Counted from the first letter of the stretch, positions 25,890-35,596 are shown. The stretch is 64,000 bases of DNA from Opitutia bacterium (GCA_947474365.1 CANJIU010000027.1:31983-95982); one strand, 5' to 3'. The notes: generated from the sequence alone by a model not told the origin. Made by a program: numbers and translations.

Positions 25890-26530
25890 CGCGCGATGGC
25901 TCCGGTGAAAAACAGCACCTGCTTCTTGCTGTGGTCGAAGGGAACAGCACCGCCGCCGGCCGGATTGGCGCCCACCTGAACCGCCGCGCCGCCGGGAGAC
26001 GGCAGGAACGCCGGCCAGCGCACGCGCATCGTGTAGGCCACCATCGCGGTCGTGCCGTCCGCCGCCTTCGGGGACAAGGCGTCGTTGCGGATGAGATCCA
26101 CTTCGAAGAACTTGTCGGCATTGGCCACCGGCTGCGGCGTCGGAACCGAGGAATCATACCACTGGTTCCGATTGGTTCCCGCCGCGTAGAGCCCCACGTC
26201 GCCGGACAGCTTTCCGAAGATTACAGCGGGATACTTGGTGCCGTCGTTGGGGTTGTAATTGCCGTCGCCGTCCTTTTTTCGAACGTCGGCCACTTCCTGG
26301 ATGAGCGTGAGCGCGGTGTTGAACGGCAGGGACTGCAGCCGGGCCCGGACGTTGTCCACCATCCGCGCGGCGGCCTCGGCATCGGAAACGGTGGAAACCG
26401 ACCGCGACACCGGGGCGAAGACACCGAGCACCGCGACCATGCCGAGCGCAAAAACCGCCAAGGCGGCGACGACCTCAATCAACGAGAAGGCACGGGAGAA
26501 AGCGGTCGGAGCTGGGATACGTGTGCGCAT
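25886..26530 (-). CDS. Prepilin-type protein (Verru_Chthon cassette protein B type)
   Basis: A 214-residue pseudopilin. The ATG at 26530 begins a short basic leader followed by AFSLIEVVAALAVFALGMVAVLG, an N-methylation segment with Ala instead of Gly before Phe. The frame extends to 26947, but the extra residues are Arg-rich and lie inside the upstream gene, so they are not coding. The upstream stop codon is two bases away and the downstream gene overlaps by ATGA. It resembles PilV/GspI-type minor pseudopilins in size and motif. Confidence 0.83.
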   Translation of the reverse strand: MRTRIPAPTAFSRAFSLIEVVAALAVFALGMVAVLGVFAPVSRSVSTVSDAEAAARMVDNVRARLQSLPFNTALTLIQEVADVRKKDGDGNYNPNDGTKYPAVIFGKLSGDVGLYAAGTNRNQWYDSSVPTPQPVANADKFFEVDLIRNDALSPKAADGTTAMVAYTMRVRWPAFLPSPGGAAVQVGANPAGGGAVPFDHSKKQVLFFTGAIAR

Positions 26531-26532
26531 CG

Positions 26533-27318
26533 TCAGAAGCCGGTCGAATCGTTGACGAGCGAGATGGCGCCCGACTTGCGGACGAACAGGCCGCGCACGC
26601 CGTTGGCGTTGTCGAACGCCGGCAAGGCATTGCTGGTGAGGACCGCGGTGGTGACGGCGATCTTCGTCGGATTGGTCGACGTGTTGGAGGTGACGGTGCC
26701 GTCCGACGCAAACTCCAGATAGTGGATACGCCCGCTCTGCCCCTGCACGCCGAAGAACTGGTTGACGGTGGCGGCGCTCTGCCCGCGGTAGCTGAAGCCG
26801 GTCAGGGTCGTGAGCACGGAAACGGGGCCGGTGGCGACGTTGTTGTTCCAGGTCACGCCGCTGCGGAGGTGATTCGTCGGCACGGGCGCCGGCGGCACGA
26901 CGCAGATCGGTTCGGGCAGGGTGACGGGGTCTCCCGCCGCGACCCACACCGTGGTCCCGTTCGCGAGCGTCTCGAGCCGCAGCACCTGCAACGCGCGCAG
27001 GTACTTGGAGGAGTCCACATTGGCGCCCGGCGGTTGCTGGGCGTAGACGATGAGCCGGGCGGTGGTCTGGTGCAGGGCGGCCTGCGCGCGCGTCGCACCC
27101 ACCATACTGCTCACCAACGATTGCGCATTGGCCAGAGCCGCGCCTTCCCCACCCCGCCCGCTCAGCGCCAGGCCGACACCCCCGAGCAGCACGATGATCA
27201 GACCGACGACCACGAGCAATTCGACGAGGGTGAAACCTGCCGCAGCCGGGCCGGCGGAAACCCTATCCAGAGGCGCCTGGCGGGGGCGGCCAAAGACTGC
27301 TGACGGGCGAAACGTCAT
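26533..27318 (-). CDS. Prepilin-type protein (Verru_Chthon cassette protein D type)
   Basis: A 261-residue pseudopilin with the motif GFTLVELLVVVGLIIVLLGG near residue 28, preceded by a leader containing several Arg and Pro. I chose the ATG at 27318, which overlaps the upstream stop (ATGA) as elsewhere in this operon, over a TTG two codons earlier. The C-terminal domain includes a long Ser/Thr-rich beta region with repeated Thr-Val and Asn-Thr pairs, as in GspH-like proteins. It would sit in the inner membrane and then in a pseudopilus. Confidence 0.83.
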   Translation of the reverse strand: MTFRPSAVFGRPRQAPLDRVSAGPAAAGFTLVELLVVVGLIIVLLGGVGLALSGRGGEGAALANAQSLVSSMVGATRAQAALHQTTARLIVYAQQPPGANVDSSKYLRALQVLRLETLANGTTVWVAAGDPVTLPEPICVVPPAPVPTNHLRSGVTWNNNVATGPVSVLTTLTGFSYRGQSAATVNQFFGVQGQSGRIHYLEFASDGTVTSNTSTNPTKIAVTTAVLTSNALPAFDNANGVRGLFVRKSGAISLVNDSTGF

Positions 27319-28082
27319 TTCCAACTGAGGATGAAATCGGTGTTCGCCGTGGCGTGCGGAGGCAGGCAGTAAAAGACGACTCCGGTTCTCACGCCGCCCT
27401 GGGTGGCGGTGGGAAAGTCCGCCGTGGACGGCGAGAGGCGGATGGCGGTGTTGTCGGGCGGGCTGACCAGCGGCAGGCTGGCGATGCCGTCGCCGCCCTG
27501 GCCGCTGAACTTGACCGAGCCGTCGAGGTTTCGGTCGACCAGTACGGCGATGTCGGTGTTGTCGAACGCATCGCGAATGAGACCGCGCTTGGCCGAAAGG
27601 GTCGTGTCCGTCGTCCCGACTGAAACCATGTCCGCTTCAGTGAACGTGATGAACTGAATCCGGCGGGTGTTCTGGGCCTGGGGCGGCGGTGGCGTGCCGG
27701 TGAGCGTGGTGAGCAAGGCGGTGCCATCGCGGCGCGTCCCGACGAGCGTCTCATAAAAGCGGTGCGTGGCGGTGAGGTTTGTGCCGCCCGCGGTGTTGCC
27801 GTTCACCTTGTTCAGACCGGCGCCGCTCGTTTCGAAGGTCGGGTAGCCGCCATATTCCTGGCGGAAGGCCTCGATCGCCGCGCCCCATTGCGCGAACTGG
27901 CCGCGCGTCTTGGCGCGTTTCGCCGCCGTGTGGGCCGAGGACGTGGTGGGAATCAGAATCGCGGTGAGAATCCCGATGACCGCAATCACCGTGAGCAGCT
28001 CGATCAAGGTGAAGCCGCAGGATTGCCCGAGGCGGGCGGCACGGCTGCGATCCGGGGATCGCGGGAGGGAGAGCGGATTCAT
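27315..28082 (-). CDS. Prepilin-type (GspG/H-like) protein
   Basis: A 255-residue pseudopilin with GFTLIELLTVIAVIGILTAIL near residue 23 and the typical GspG-like helix continuation (RGQFAQWGAAIEAFRQEYGGYPTFET). The loop with EYGGYPT resembles major pseudopilins. It follows the first gene of the operon by one base and overlaps the next by ATGA. No pilus ATPase or platform gene is adjacent; those are found about 10 kb away at 38021-43867. Confidence 0.85.
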   Translation of the reverse strand: MNPLSLPRSPDRSRAARLGQSCGFTLIELLTVIAVIGILTAILIPTTSSAHTAAKRAKTRGQFAQWGAAIEAFRQEYGGYPTFETSGAGLNKVNGNTAGGTNLTATHRFYETLVGTRRDGTALLTTLTGTPPPPQAQNTRRIQFITFTEADMVSVGTTDTTLSAKRGLIRDAFDNTDIAVLVDRNLDGSVKFSGQGGDGIASLPLVSPPDNTAIRLSPSTADFPTATQGGVRTGVVFYCLPPHATANTDFILSWK

Positions 28083-28083
28083 T

Positions 28084-28761
28084 TCAGGGATAAATGTTGT
28101 CTGCCATTTCGGCGGTTTGAGTGCCGAGCATCAGGCCGGTCGTAACTGTGATGGGAGCAGTCTGGGTGCCGTTGGCCGCGACGACGCGGCCCGCCGAATA
28201 TAACACATAACCGGTGGCCTGCCACTGGGTGGGCGTCCGGGCATTCTTGTAATAGTACATGTAGCGCCGTCCCCACGGATCGAGGAGGCAGACGTTCTGC
28301 TCCACTTTCGACGGCGGATTGGGCGTGTTGCTCACGGGCACGAGAAACTGGGTGGTCAGCACTCCGTTGAGCGTGAGCTTTCCCACGTCGAGGAGGTTGG
28401 GACCATTCACCCGGTCCGAATTGGTGAAGTTCTTGGCGCCAAAGACTCCGGTGAGACAATTGAAGAGCTTCGCCTGCGCCGTCGTGATGCCCGGACCGGT
28501 GGCGACGGCGGTGGGCGTCGCCGCCGCCTGGCTGAACTCTCCCAGTTGCGGATAGTCACCGTAAATCCGTTTGAACTCCTCCAGCGCCGTGACCAACGAG
28601 GCGAGGTCGGCCCGGGCGTGGGCGATCGCGGCGCGTCCCTTCACCGCCTGAACCGTCCCGATGGCGATCGACATCAGGACGGCGACGACCGAGATGGACG
28701 TCAGCAACTCAACGAGCGTAAATGCAGACGCGGAGCGCCTGCTATGACCGACGGACGGCAT
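28084..28761 (-). CDS. Prepilin-type (GspG-like) protein, first gene of pseudopilin operon
   Basis: A 225-residue pseudopilin with AFTLVELLTSISVVAVLMSIAIG near residue 13 and a helix ending in LVTALEEFKRIYGDYPQLGEF, the usual GspG layout. The later segment LLDPWGRRYMYYYK is the strongly conserved DPWG block of type II secretion major pseudopilins. An ATG start at 28761 is used and no Shine-Dalgarno is visible. The 72 bases upstream hold the terminator hairpin of the acetyl-CoA synthetase gene, so the operon probably has its own promoter, which I could not identify. Confidence 0.88.
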   Translation of the reverse strand: MPSVGHSRRSASAFTLVELLTSISVVAVLMSIAIGTVQAVKGRAAIAHARADLASLVTALEEFKRIYGDYPQLGEFSQAAATPTAVATGPGITTAQAKLFNCLTGVFGAKNFTNSDRVNGPNLLDVGKLTLNGVLTTQFLVPVSNTPNPPSKVEQNVCLLDPWGRRYMYYYKNARTPTQWQATGYVLYSAGRVVAANGTQTAPITVTTGLMLGTQTAEMADNIYP

Positions 28762-28809
28762 GGAAGGAAAGGACGCGAGTGATGCGTGAACGTTACAGTC
28801 GCGGCAACA

Positions 28810-28832
28810 GGTTTCCGCCGGAGGCGGAAACC
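28810..28832 (-). terminator. Strong hairpin after acetyl-CoA synthetase gene
   Basis: GGTTTCCGCC-GGA-GGCGGAAACC is a perfect 10-base stem with a 3-base loop, two bases after the stop codon of the minus-strand gene. No U run follows, so termination may need Rho, which this genome seems to have in two forms. Confidence 0.6.
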
Positions 28833-28833
28833 G

Positions 28834-30792
28834 TCACTCTTCCGACTGCAGTGCCGCCACCACGCTGAAATCTTCCAGCGTGCTGGTGTCACCTTTCACA
28901 TCACCGCCCGCGGCGATTTCCTTGAGGATCCGGCGCATGATTTTTCCGCTGCGGGTCTTGGGCAGCCCCGCGGCGAAGCGAATCGTGTCTGGTTTGGCCA
29001 GGGAGCCGATTTCCTTGCCAACGTGGGCGCGCAATTGCTCCTTGAGCGCCTCGCTGGCAGTCTGCCCCGCCTTGAGCGTGACAAACACGCATAACGCCTG
29101 GCCCTTGAGCTCGTCCGGCCGGCCCACGGCAGCGGCTTCGGCGACCGAAGGATGCGATACCAGCGCACTCTCCACTTCGGCCGTGCCAATGCGGTGGCCG
29201 GAGACGTTGAGCACGTCGTCGATACGACCGACGATCCAGAAGTAACCGTCCTTGTCCTGCCGCGCGCCATCGCCCGTGAAATATACATCCGGACGGCCGG
29301 GAAATTCGCTGAAGTACTGGCGGACATAGCGGTCGTCGTCGCCCCAGAGGGTCCGGAGCATGGAGGGCCAGGGCTGCGTGATGACGAGTTTGCCGCCACT
29401 GTTGCGGGGAACCTCCTTGCACTTGTCGTCGACCACCTTCGGGACAACGCCAAAGAAAGGCCGCGTGGCGGAACCCGGAGTCGTAGCGGTGACGCCCGGC
29501 AACGGGGTGATCATGATACAGCCGGTTTCGGTCTGCCACCAGGTGTCGACAATTGGGCAACGCTTCTTGCCGATCATCGTGTGATACCACATCCAAGCCT
29601 CCGGATTGATCGGTTCGCCGACAGAGCCGAGCAAGCGCAGCGAGTCGAGCCGATGCCTCAATACATAATTGTCGCCCCAGCGCATGAAGGCGCGAATCGC
29701 CGTCGGCGCCGTGTAGAGAATCGTCAACCCGTGGCGGTCGATCATCTCCCAGAAACGATCGGGCTCCGGCTGATTGGGAGCGCCCTCGTAGATGAAGATA
29801 GTGGCGCCGTTGGACATCAGCCCGTACACGACGTAGCTGTGACCGGTGATCCACCCGATGTCGGCGGAGCAGAAATAGCGGTCGGTCTCCTTCAGATCGA
29901 AGACGTAATGAGAGCTGAGCTTCGCCCCGAGGAGATAGCCGGCGCTCGTGTGGAGCACGCCCTTCGGTTTTCCGGTCGACCCGGAAGTATATAGGATGAA
30001 GAGCGGATGTTCGGAATCAAAGGCCTTTGCCTTGTGCTGGTTGGGCGCGCCCACCCAGGCGTCCTTCCACCAGACATCGCGGCCTTCCTTCATGGTGACC
30101 GGATTTCCGCAACGTTTGACGACCATGACCGTATGAACGGTGGGCGTGCCCTCGACGGCCTTGTCGACGTTGGCCTTCAATTCGATGACCTTGCCCCGAC
30201 GCCAGCCGCCGTCGGCGGTGATGACGAGCTTCGCTTTGCAGTCGTTGATCCGATCTTTTAGTGCCTCAGGGCTAAAGCCGCCGAATACGACGGTGTGCAC
30301 GGCGCCGACGCGGGCGCATGCGAGCATGGAGATCACCGCCTCGGGGATCATCGGCATGTAGATGGCAACGCGATCGCCCTCACCGATGCCCATGTTCTCA
30401 AAGATGTGCGCGAGCCGGCACACATGGAAGTGCAACTGCTTGTAGGTGATGGTCCTGACATCGCCCGGTTCGCCCTCGAAAATCAGGGCGGCCTTGTTTT
30501 CCCGCTGGGTGCCAAGGTGACGGTCGAGGCAATTTTCGGCGACGTTCAGCTTGCCGCCGAGGAACCATTCGGCGTGCGGCGCCTCCCACTTGAGAACCTT
30601 CTTGTAGGGCTTGCGCCACACCAAGTGCTCCTTGGCCTGTTTGTCCCAGAATTTTTCTGGGGAGTTGACAGACTCCGCATAGAGCCTTTTGTAGGAGGCA
30701 TCACTCCCAAGATTAGCTTGGGCTTTGAACTCGGCCGAAGGCCTGAATTTCCGGTGCTCCCGGGACACTGAGGTAATCGTCTGGTCTGGCAC
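28834..30792 (-). CDS. acs: Acetyl-CoA synthetase
   Basis: A 652-residue AMP-forming acetate-CoA ligase that makes acetyl-CoA from acetate, ATP and CoA in the cytoplasm. Diagnostic motifs are [16 protein letters not shown] (ATP loop, about residue 260), [58 protein letters not shown], and the C-terminal [11 protein letters not shown] whose Lys is the known acetylation site. Length equals typical Acs enzymes. The start is a GTG at 30792. A sigma-70-like promoter lies 43-71 bases upstream and a strong hairpin follows the stop, so it looks like a single-gene unit. It is divergent from the first rho gene. Confidence 0.97.
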   Translation of the reverse strand: MPDQTITSVSREHRKFRPSAEFKAQANLGSDASYKRLYAESVNSPEKFWDKQAKEHLVWRKPYKKVLKWEAPHAEWFLGGKLNVAENCLDRHLGTQRENKAALIFEGEPGDVRTITYKQLHFHVCRLAHIFENMGIGEGDRVAIYMPMIPEAVISMLACARVGAVHTVVFGGFSPEALKDRINDCKAKLVITADGGWRRGKVIELKANVDKAVEGTPTVHTVMVVKRCGNPVTMKEGRDVWWKDAWVGAPNQHKAKAFDSEHPLFILYTSGSTGKPKGVLHTSAGYLLGAKLSSHYVFDLKETDRYFCSADIGWITGHSYVVYGLMSNGATIFIYEGAPNQPEPDRFWEMIDRHGLTILYTAPTAIRAFMRWGDNYVLRHRLDSLRLLGSVGEPINPEAWMWYHTMIGKKRCPIVDTWWQTETGCIMITPLPGVTATTPGSATRPFFGVVPKVVDDKCKEVPRNSGGKLVITQPWPSMLRTLWGDDDRYVRQYFSEFPGRPDVYFTGDGARQDKDGYFWIVGRIDDVLNVSGHRIGTAEVESALVSHPSVAEAAAVGRPDELKGQALCVFVTLKAGQTASEALKEQLRAHVGKEIGSLAKPDTIRFAAGLPKTRSGKIMRRILKEIAAGGDVKGDTSTLEDFSVVAALQSEE

Positions 30793-30834
30793 GTGCGTGT
30801 CGGATTGTAGGGTTTAAGGACGCAAATCGCGTTT

Positions 30835-30863
30835 CTTATCCTGCCCAGAGTTTCAAGCGTCAA
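30835..30863 (-). promoter_or_regulatory. Sigma-70-like promoter for acetyl-CoA synthetase gene
   Basis: On the minus strand TTGACG (30858-30863) and GATAAG (30835-30840) are separated by exactly 17 bases. The -35 box matches the consensus at five of six positions and the -10 box at four. Transcription would start near 30828, giving a leader of about 36 bases. Confidence 0.5.
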
Positions 30864-30893
30864 GCACGGGGACTGATTTGATTCACCCATCGT

Positions 30894-32135
30894 ATGGAAA
30901 AGAAAAGTTCGTCCGCATCCGCGGAAACACCGACCGTGCCCTCCCCGGCCGTCTCCACCCCACCGATTTCCGCCCCGGCGGAGTCAATGGCTCCTGCCCC
31001 CGTGGCTCCACCCGTCGAGAACACCATTCGCGTTGAAGGCGTCTTGGACATCGACCTCCAGCGCGGCGGCAACGGCCAGCTGATTGATATCGGCCGCGGC
31101 GGTAAACGTCGCCCCACCGATCCCTTCGTCCCGAAGGAACTCATCCGCCGCTTCAAGCTGCGGGCGGGCTCCATGATTGGCGGCACGGCGTTCCCGCCCG
31201 ACGGCCGGTTCGCCAACCCGAAAATGCGCTTCATCGAGACGGTGGACAGCGTCCCCCTCGAAGACCGTCGCGCCAAGTTCGAGTTCACGACCCTGACGAC
31301 CATCTCCCCCAATCAACATCTCAAGATGGAGATGAAGGATGGTCGCCTCACCACCCGCGCCGTGGATTTATTCTGCCCCATCGGCAAGGGCACCCGCGGA
31401 CTCATCGTGGCGCCTCCGCGCACCGGCAAGACCACCCTGCTGCGCGATATGGCGCTCGGCGTACTCGAAAATAATCCCGAGTGTCACGTCATGATTCTCC
31501 TCGTCGACGAGCGTCCCGAGGAAGTGACCGACTTCAAGCGCAGCGTCACCGCGGCCGAAATCTGGGCCTCGTCGAACGACGAGCAGATTGAAAATCACAT
31601 TCGCATCGCCGACCTCTGCATCGAACGGGCCAAGCGCCTGGTCGAAATCGGGCGCGACGTCGTGCTGTTCGTCGACTCGATCACCCGTCTCTCCCGGGCG
31701 CACAACACGTCGCGCAACTCCGGACGCACTGGTTCGGGCGGTCTCGACGTGCGGGCGCTGGAGAAACCCCGTCAGTTGTTCGCCACGGCCCGCAAGACGG
31801 AGGAGGCCGGCTCCCTGACGATTGTGGCCAGCGTGCTCGTTGAAACCGGCAGCCGGATGGACGACGTGATCTTCCAGGAATTCAAGGGCACCGGCAACAT
31901 GGAGCTCGTGCTGGACCGGAAGTGCGCCGAAATGCGCCTCTGGCCCGCGATCAACGTCGCCGCCAGCGGCACCCGGAAGGAAGAACTCCTGATCGACGCC
32001 AAGACGCTCGACGGCATCCACTTTTTCCGCCGTGCTCTGGTCCAGCAAAAGATCGAAGAGGCCACCGAAACGATGATCGCCCGCCTCTCGAAGACGAAGA
32101 CCAATGCCGAGTTCCTAAAGCTGATTGCCCGCTAG
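30894..32135 (+). CDS. rho: Rho-like transcription termination factor, short divergent form
   Basis: A 413-residue Rho-family RNA helicase. The ATPase core is intact: [16 protein letters not shown] (Walker A, near residue 165), [29 protein letters not shown] (Walker B), the Q-loop region NSGRTGSGGLD, and GSRMDDVIFQEFKGTGNMELVLDRK with the Arg finger and R-loop. It lacks the N-terminal Rho_N helices and begins with a Pro/Ala-rich tail of about 45 residues. The cold-shock RNA-binding domain is altered: the GFGFLR-type aromatic motif reads GNGQLID. A canonical Rho is encoded at 43864-45954. The short form may have a specialised or regulatory role. It is followed by a gene of unknown function at 100 bases. 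Confidence 0.9.
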   Translation: MEKKSSSASAETPTVPSPAVSTPPISAPAESMAPAPVAPPVENTIRVEGVLDIDLQRGGNGQLIDIGRGGKRRPTDPFVPKELIRRFKLRAGSMIGGTAFPPDGRFANPKMRFIETVDSVPLEDRRAKFEFTTLTTISPNQHLKMEMKDGRLTTRAVDLFCPIGKGTRGLIVAPPRTGKTTLLRDMALGVLENNPECHVMILLVDERPEEVTDFKRSVTAAEIWASSNDEQIENHIRIADLCIERAKRLVEIGRDVVLFVDSITRLSRAHNTSRNSGRTGSGGLDVRALEKPRQLFATARKTEEAGSLTIVASVLVETGSRMDDVIFQEFKGTGNMELVLDRKCAEMRLWPAINVAASGTRKEELLIDAKTLDGIHFFRRALVQQKIEEATETMIARLSKTKTNAEFLKLIAR

Positions 32136-32235
32136 TCTCCAAACTTCCCTCTTGCTCCCCTGCCGATTCTCCTGAGATTCATTTGTTTCCATCGCGCCCG
32201 CCGCACGTCTTCTCCCGTCATCCGCAAACCACCGC

Positions 32236-33996
32236 ATGCATAGTTTTTCCGAGCAGTGTCTCGACATGGCCCGTTCGATGTTGGGCCACAACCTCGATTC
32301 AATCCAACCTGATGGCACCGTTCTCCCCGCCAACGGAGAGCAATCACGACCCGACGAGCCCGGGCACGTTGCCTATGCCCTCGGCGAATTTTATCGCGCC
32401 ACCGGCGAGACCACGCTCAAGGGGCACGACCTGGTCGACCTCGCCGCGCGCTGCATCACCGCCCAGATGTTCACGGAGCCGGCCGCGGAAAACGGTCTGG
32501 CCTACGCCGCGCTCGGGCTGCTCGCCTTCGGCCCCTCCAAGGAGCGCAACCCCGTCTGGGAGCGCCTCGTCGAGGAGACGCAACAGCGGATCGACAAGTC
32601 CCTTCTTCACCGCAGCGACTACGACAATCACTGGCAGGCCTTCAATATCGCGAAGGCGGTCGCCCGCTTCAGCCTCGGTCTCTCGAAGAAGGACGAAACG
32701 TCCCGCCTGATCGAGCGGATGTGCGATCGCATCAATCAGACGAGCTCCGCCGGTTTCTTCGATGATTCGACCGCCGGTCTCGGTGGTAATTTCAATCTGT
32801 ACGGCGTGATGACGTTTGTATTCGTGCGCTCGGCGCTGCAGCTCCACGCCAACAGCGGCGTACGCGATCGCAAGCTCCCCACGCTGCGCACGTACGCGGA
32901 AAAATACATCAAGATGATGCCCGACCTCGTCCGCCACGACGGGCTGGGCTGGGCCTTCGGTCGCGCCGCGGGCTCCTACGGCCAGATGCACTGCATCAGC
33001 TTGATCCTCCAGGGGCTCCGCGATGGATGGATTCCGGATGATCAAAAGGCGAAGTACTACGACATCCTGCGCCGGCTGTTCATGTTTTTCTACGAGACGT
33101 ATCTCGATCAGGAACACGGCTTCCTCGACCTTCGCGACGAAGAGCGCACCGCATATTCCCACCATACGACCCGCATGGCGAATTTCGACGCCGCGCGCTA
33201 CCTCTGCCAATGGTCCCGCCTCGCCAAGACGGTGCAAATGCCCTCGGGCGCGCCGAAGACGGAAGTGCCGAAGACCTCCGGTCGCTTTGTCATCTTCGAC
33301 AAATCGAACCGCAAGGAACAGGGTCTTTTTCTCTACCGCGACGCCGAGTCCGGCCTGCACCTGCAGGTGCCGCTCGTCAGCTCCGGTTCCACCCTCACGA
33401 GCGACTCACTCGCTTTCCCGCACTCGCCCGGAATTTTCGACTGGCCGAACAACGTCTACGTCCCGCTCATGCTGCCGGAACTGACGTTCGGCGACAACGT
33501 CACCCTGCCCTCGTTCTACGGGAAGAATTGCGTCACCGGACTCGGCCTGCGCAACAGTTTCTATTTCCGCTACGAGCAGCCCGAGCTGATCAACACCAAG
33601 GAAGAGTTCGTCAAGGGTATCGGCAGCGTGAAGGTGCAGTGGACGTTTTCCGGCAACAAGATTGCCTGCGAATTCGCCTACACCGTCCGCCAGCAGGTGA
33701 CACTCGACAAATTCCGCTACTGCCTCGCCATCGCGGCCCCGCATTCGAAGTACCATGTGACCGGCGCACTCGCGCTCGGCGCGCAGGGGCATCGCTGCAG
33801 CGTGGCCAAGGATGACTTCCAGGCCAATTGGCAGGAGACCGAGGTGGTCAGCGCCGACGCGACCTACCGGACCAATTACGGGAAGATTCACTATCTCCAG
33901 TACCTCGTCCGCGATCATCCACTCATCATGCGCCCTGGCCACGTTTACCGCCTCGCGGTGAATTTCGAGCCTGACGTGACGCACTTGGACGCTTGA
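32236..33996 (+). CDS. Cytoplasmic protein of unknown function, alpha-alpha toroid-like
   Basis: A 586-residue protein without a signal peptide. The first 340 residues show regularly spaced amphipathic helices with aromatic and acidic patches (GHVAYALGEFYRATGE, DNHWQAFNIAKAVARFS, LGWAFGRAAGSYGQMHCIS, HTTRMANFDAARYL), as in six-hairpin glycosidases and polysaccharide lyases. The last 230 residues are beta-rich and may form the sandwich domain found in such enzymes (DKSNRKEQGLFLYRD, FYGKNCVTGLGLRN). I cannot name a family or a catalytic residue with confidence. It follows the divergent rho gene and is closed by a hairpin. Confidence 0.8.
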   Translation: MHSFSEQCLDMARSMLGHNLDSIQPDGTVLPANGEQSRPDEPGHVAYALGEFYRATGETTLKGHDLVDLAARCITAQMFTEPAAENGLAYAALGLLAFGPSKERNPVWERLVEETQQRIDKSLLHRSDYDNHWQAFNIAKAVARFSLGLSKKDETSRLIERMCDRINQTSSAGFFDDSTAGLGGNFNLYGVMTFVFVRSALQLHANSGVRDRKLPTLRTYAEKYIKMMPDLVRHDGLGWAFGRAAGSYGQMHCISLILQGLRDGWIPDDQKAKYYDILRRLFMFFYETYLDQEHGFLDLRDEERTAYSHHTTRMANFDAARYLCQWSRLAKTVQMPSGAPKTEVPKTSGRFVIFDKSNRKEQGLFLYRDAESGLHLQVPLVSSGSTLTSDSLAFPHSPGIFDWPNNVYVPLMLPELTFGDNVTLPSFYGKNCVTGLGLRNSFYFRYEQPELINTKEEFVKGIGSVKVQWTFSGNKIACEFAYTVRQQVTLDKFRYCLAIAAPHSKYHVTGALALGAQGHRCSVAKDDFQANWQETEVVSADATYRTNYGKIHYLQYLVRDHPLIMRPGHVYRLAVNFEPDVTHLDA

Positions 33997-34041
33997 GGCT
34001 GCGACGGGGCCTTCCGTTTTCGAAGGGCGGTGAGCAGAAGC

Positions 34042-34059
34042 CGATCCGAAGCCGGATCG
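34042..34059 (+). terminator. Hairpin before hisF
   Basis: CGATCCG-AAGC-CGGATCG is a perfect 7-base stem with a 4-base loop followed by ATTT, located 45 bases after the stop of the upstream gene. A weaker CCTTC/GAAGG hairpin lies just before it at 34010-34026. Confidence 0.45.
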
Positions 34060-34109
34060 ATTTCACCTGATCACTGTTCCACGAACGTTTAACGGTTTTC
34101 CCATCTCCG

Positions 34110-34871
34110 ATGCTCTCCCGCAGAATCATCCCCTGCCTCGACGTCAACGCCGGTCGCGTCGTGAAAGGCGTGAAGTTTGAGCAACTCCGCGACGCCGGCG
34201 ATCCCGTGCAATGCGCGAAGGCCTACGACGCCCAGGGCGCGGACGAACTCGTCTTCCTCGACATCACTGCGTCGAGCGACAACCGCGGGATCATGCACGA
34301 CGTCGTCGCGGCGACCGCCGAACAATGCTTCATGCCCCTCACCGTCGGCGGCGGGCTGCGGACCGTGGCCGACATCGAGGCGATGTTGAAAAGCGGCGCC
34401 GACAAGGTGTCGCTGAACACCGCCGCGATCCGCGACCCGAATTTGATTCGCGCCGCCTCAGACCGGTTCGGAGTCCAGTGCATCGTCGTGGCAATCGACG
34501 CCAAGCGCGAGCCCGACGGCCGTTCGTGGCGGGTCTACACTCACGGTGGACGCAACCGCACTGAACTCGACGCCGTCGCCTGGGCTTCTCAGGCCGTCGC
34601 GCTGGGCGCAGGTGAAATTCTCCTCACCAGTATGGATGCCGACGGCACACAGGCTGGTTACGATTGCGGCCTCACCCGCGCCGTAAGCGACGCCGTAGCC
34701 GTTCCCGTGATCGCCAGCGGCGGCGCCGGCAGCCTGCCCCATTTCGCCGAAGTGCTGGACGCCGGACGGGCCAGCGCCGTGCTCGCCGCGAGTCTTTTCC
34801 ACTTTGGCACCCTGACCATTCCGCAGGTGAAATCGTATCTAGCGACCCACGGCGTGCCCGTGCGGCGGTAA
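34110..34871 (+). CDS. hisF: Imidazole glycerol phosphate synthase cyclase subunit
   Basis: A 253-residue (beta/alpha)8 barrel that, with glutaminase HisH, converts PRFAR and ammonia to imidazole glycerol phosphate and AICAR in histidine synthesis. The catalytic Asp residues are in [15 protein letters not shown] (residue 11) and [13 protein letters not shown] (near residue 174). Phosphate-binding blocks are [19 protein letters not shown] and AASLFHFG. Length is standard. HisH and other his genes are not in the window, so the pathway is scattered. No Shine-Dalgarno is seen. Confidence 0.97.
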   Translation: MLSRRIIPCLDVNAGRVVKGVKFEQLRDAGDPVQCAKAYDAQGADELVFLDITASSDNRGIMHDVVAATAEQCFMPLTVGGGLRTVADIEAMLKSGADKVSLNTAAIRDPNLIRAASDRFGVQCIVVAIDAKREPDGRSWRVYTHGGRNRTELDAVAWASQAVALGAGEILLTSMDADGTQAGYDCGLTRAVSDAVAVPVIASGGAGSLPHFAEVLDAGRASAVLAASLFHFGTLTIPQVKSYLATHGVPVRR

Positions 34872-34884
34872 GCTCAAAATAATC

Positions 34885-34904
34885 CCCGCCAGCGAAACGG
34901 CGGG
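34885..34904 (+). terminator. Hairpin after hisF
   Basis: CCCGCC-AGCGAAAC-GGCGGG gives a perfect 6-base GC stem 14 bases after the hisF stop. No T tract follows. Confidence 0.4.
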
Positions 34905-34984
34905 AGACGTGGTCTGGCCCAGCCGTGAGACGTCGTTCCTCGCCGTTCGCGATGAAACGCGTCAAGCGAGGGGGGCGATTGGGA

Positions 34985-35596
34985 TCAATTCACCGGAGCG
35001 GCAGTCGGATCGGCCGTTTCCGGCGCAATCGCCTCAGCTGGCACCGACTCGGGAACAGCCAACACCGGCGGCGCCACTTCCGTCCCGGCCTTGGGCTTCG
35101 GAGCCCCCACCAAAACGCTCAGCTGTTCCTGGACGGCGACAAAGAACTCCGACGTGAGCTCGCCCACCGGAACTTCGAAAATCGCTTTCGTCCTCGCATG
35201 CTCATAACGGTTGCGCTCGCCGTCGGCACTGCGGCCGCGCGGCTTGAGGATCCGCTTTCGCTCCAGCATCAGCGCGAGAAACTGCACCAGCCGCGTGTTT
35301 TCTGGCGTCGGCTCCGTGGTCGGATCGGCGAGCGCGACAAAGAGATTTTCCGCCGTCAGTTTCAGCGCCTTGTCCGGATTTTCACCAGCGCGGCGCGGCT
35401 TGAAGACGTGCACCCAACGACAGGCAACAAATCCCTCGGGACGGAAGTCGGTAGCATGCGGTTCCAGCACGTCGTAGCGTACGATCTCCATCGCGGCTCC
35501 CACCCGCACGAGATAACTCGCCACCCGCGCACCATCGAAAAACGCCTCGCCGGAGACGAAGCACGTGGTGGCAAGAGGCTGCAGATGCAATTCCAT
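34985..35596 (-). CDS. Small conserved protein of unknown function
   Basis: A 203-residue soluble protein. The first 60 residues carry a pattern with Cys13 (TTCFVSGEAFFDGARVASYLV) and a second Cys near residue 60 in ACRWVHVFK. The middle is helical (NTRLVQFLALMLERKRIL followed by a basic KPRG stretch), and the last 45 residues are Pro/Ala/Val-rich and probably disordered. The N-terminal layout resembles small proteins found in Verrucomicrobiota and Planctomycetota that lack a known function. It is convergent with hisF and divergent from the phosphatase gene. Confidence 0.7.
   Translation of the reverse strand: MELHLQPLATTCFVSGEAFFDGARVASYLVRVGAAMEIVRYDVLEPHATDFRPEGFVACRWVHVFKPRRAGENPDKALKLTAENLFVALADPTTEPTPENTRLVQFLALMLERKRILKPRGRSADGERNRYEHARTKAIFEVPVGELTSEFFVAVQEQLSVLVGAPKPKAGTEVAPPVLAVPESVPAEAIAPETADPTAAPVN

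Noticed and set aside
34010..34026. CCTTC/GAAGG hairpin before hisF
   Set aside because: The 5-base stem is weak, and the stronger hairpin at 34042-34059 is listed instead.
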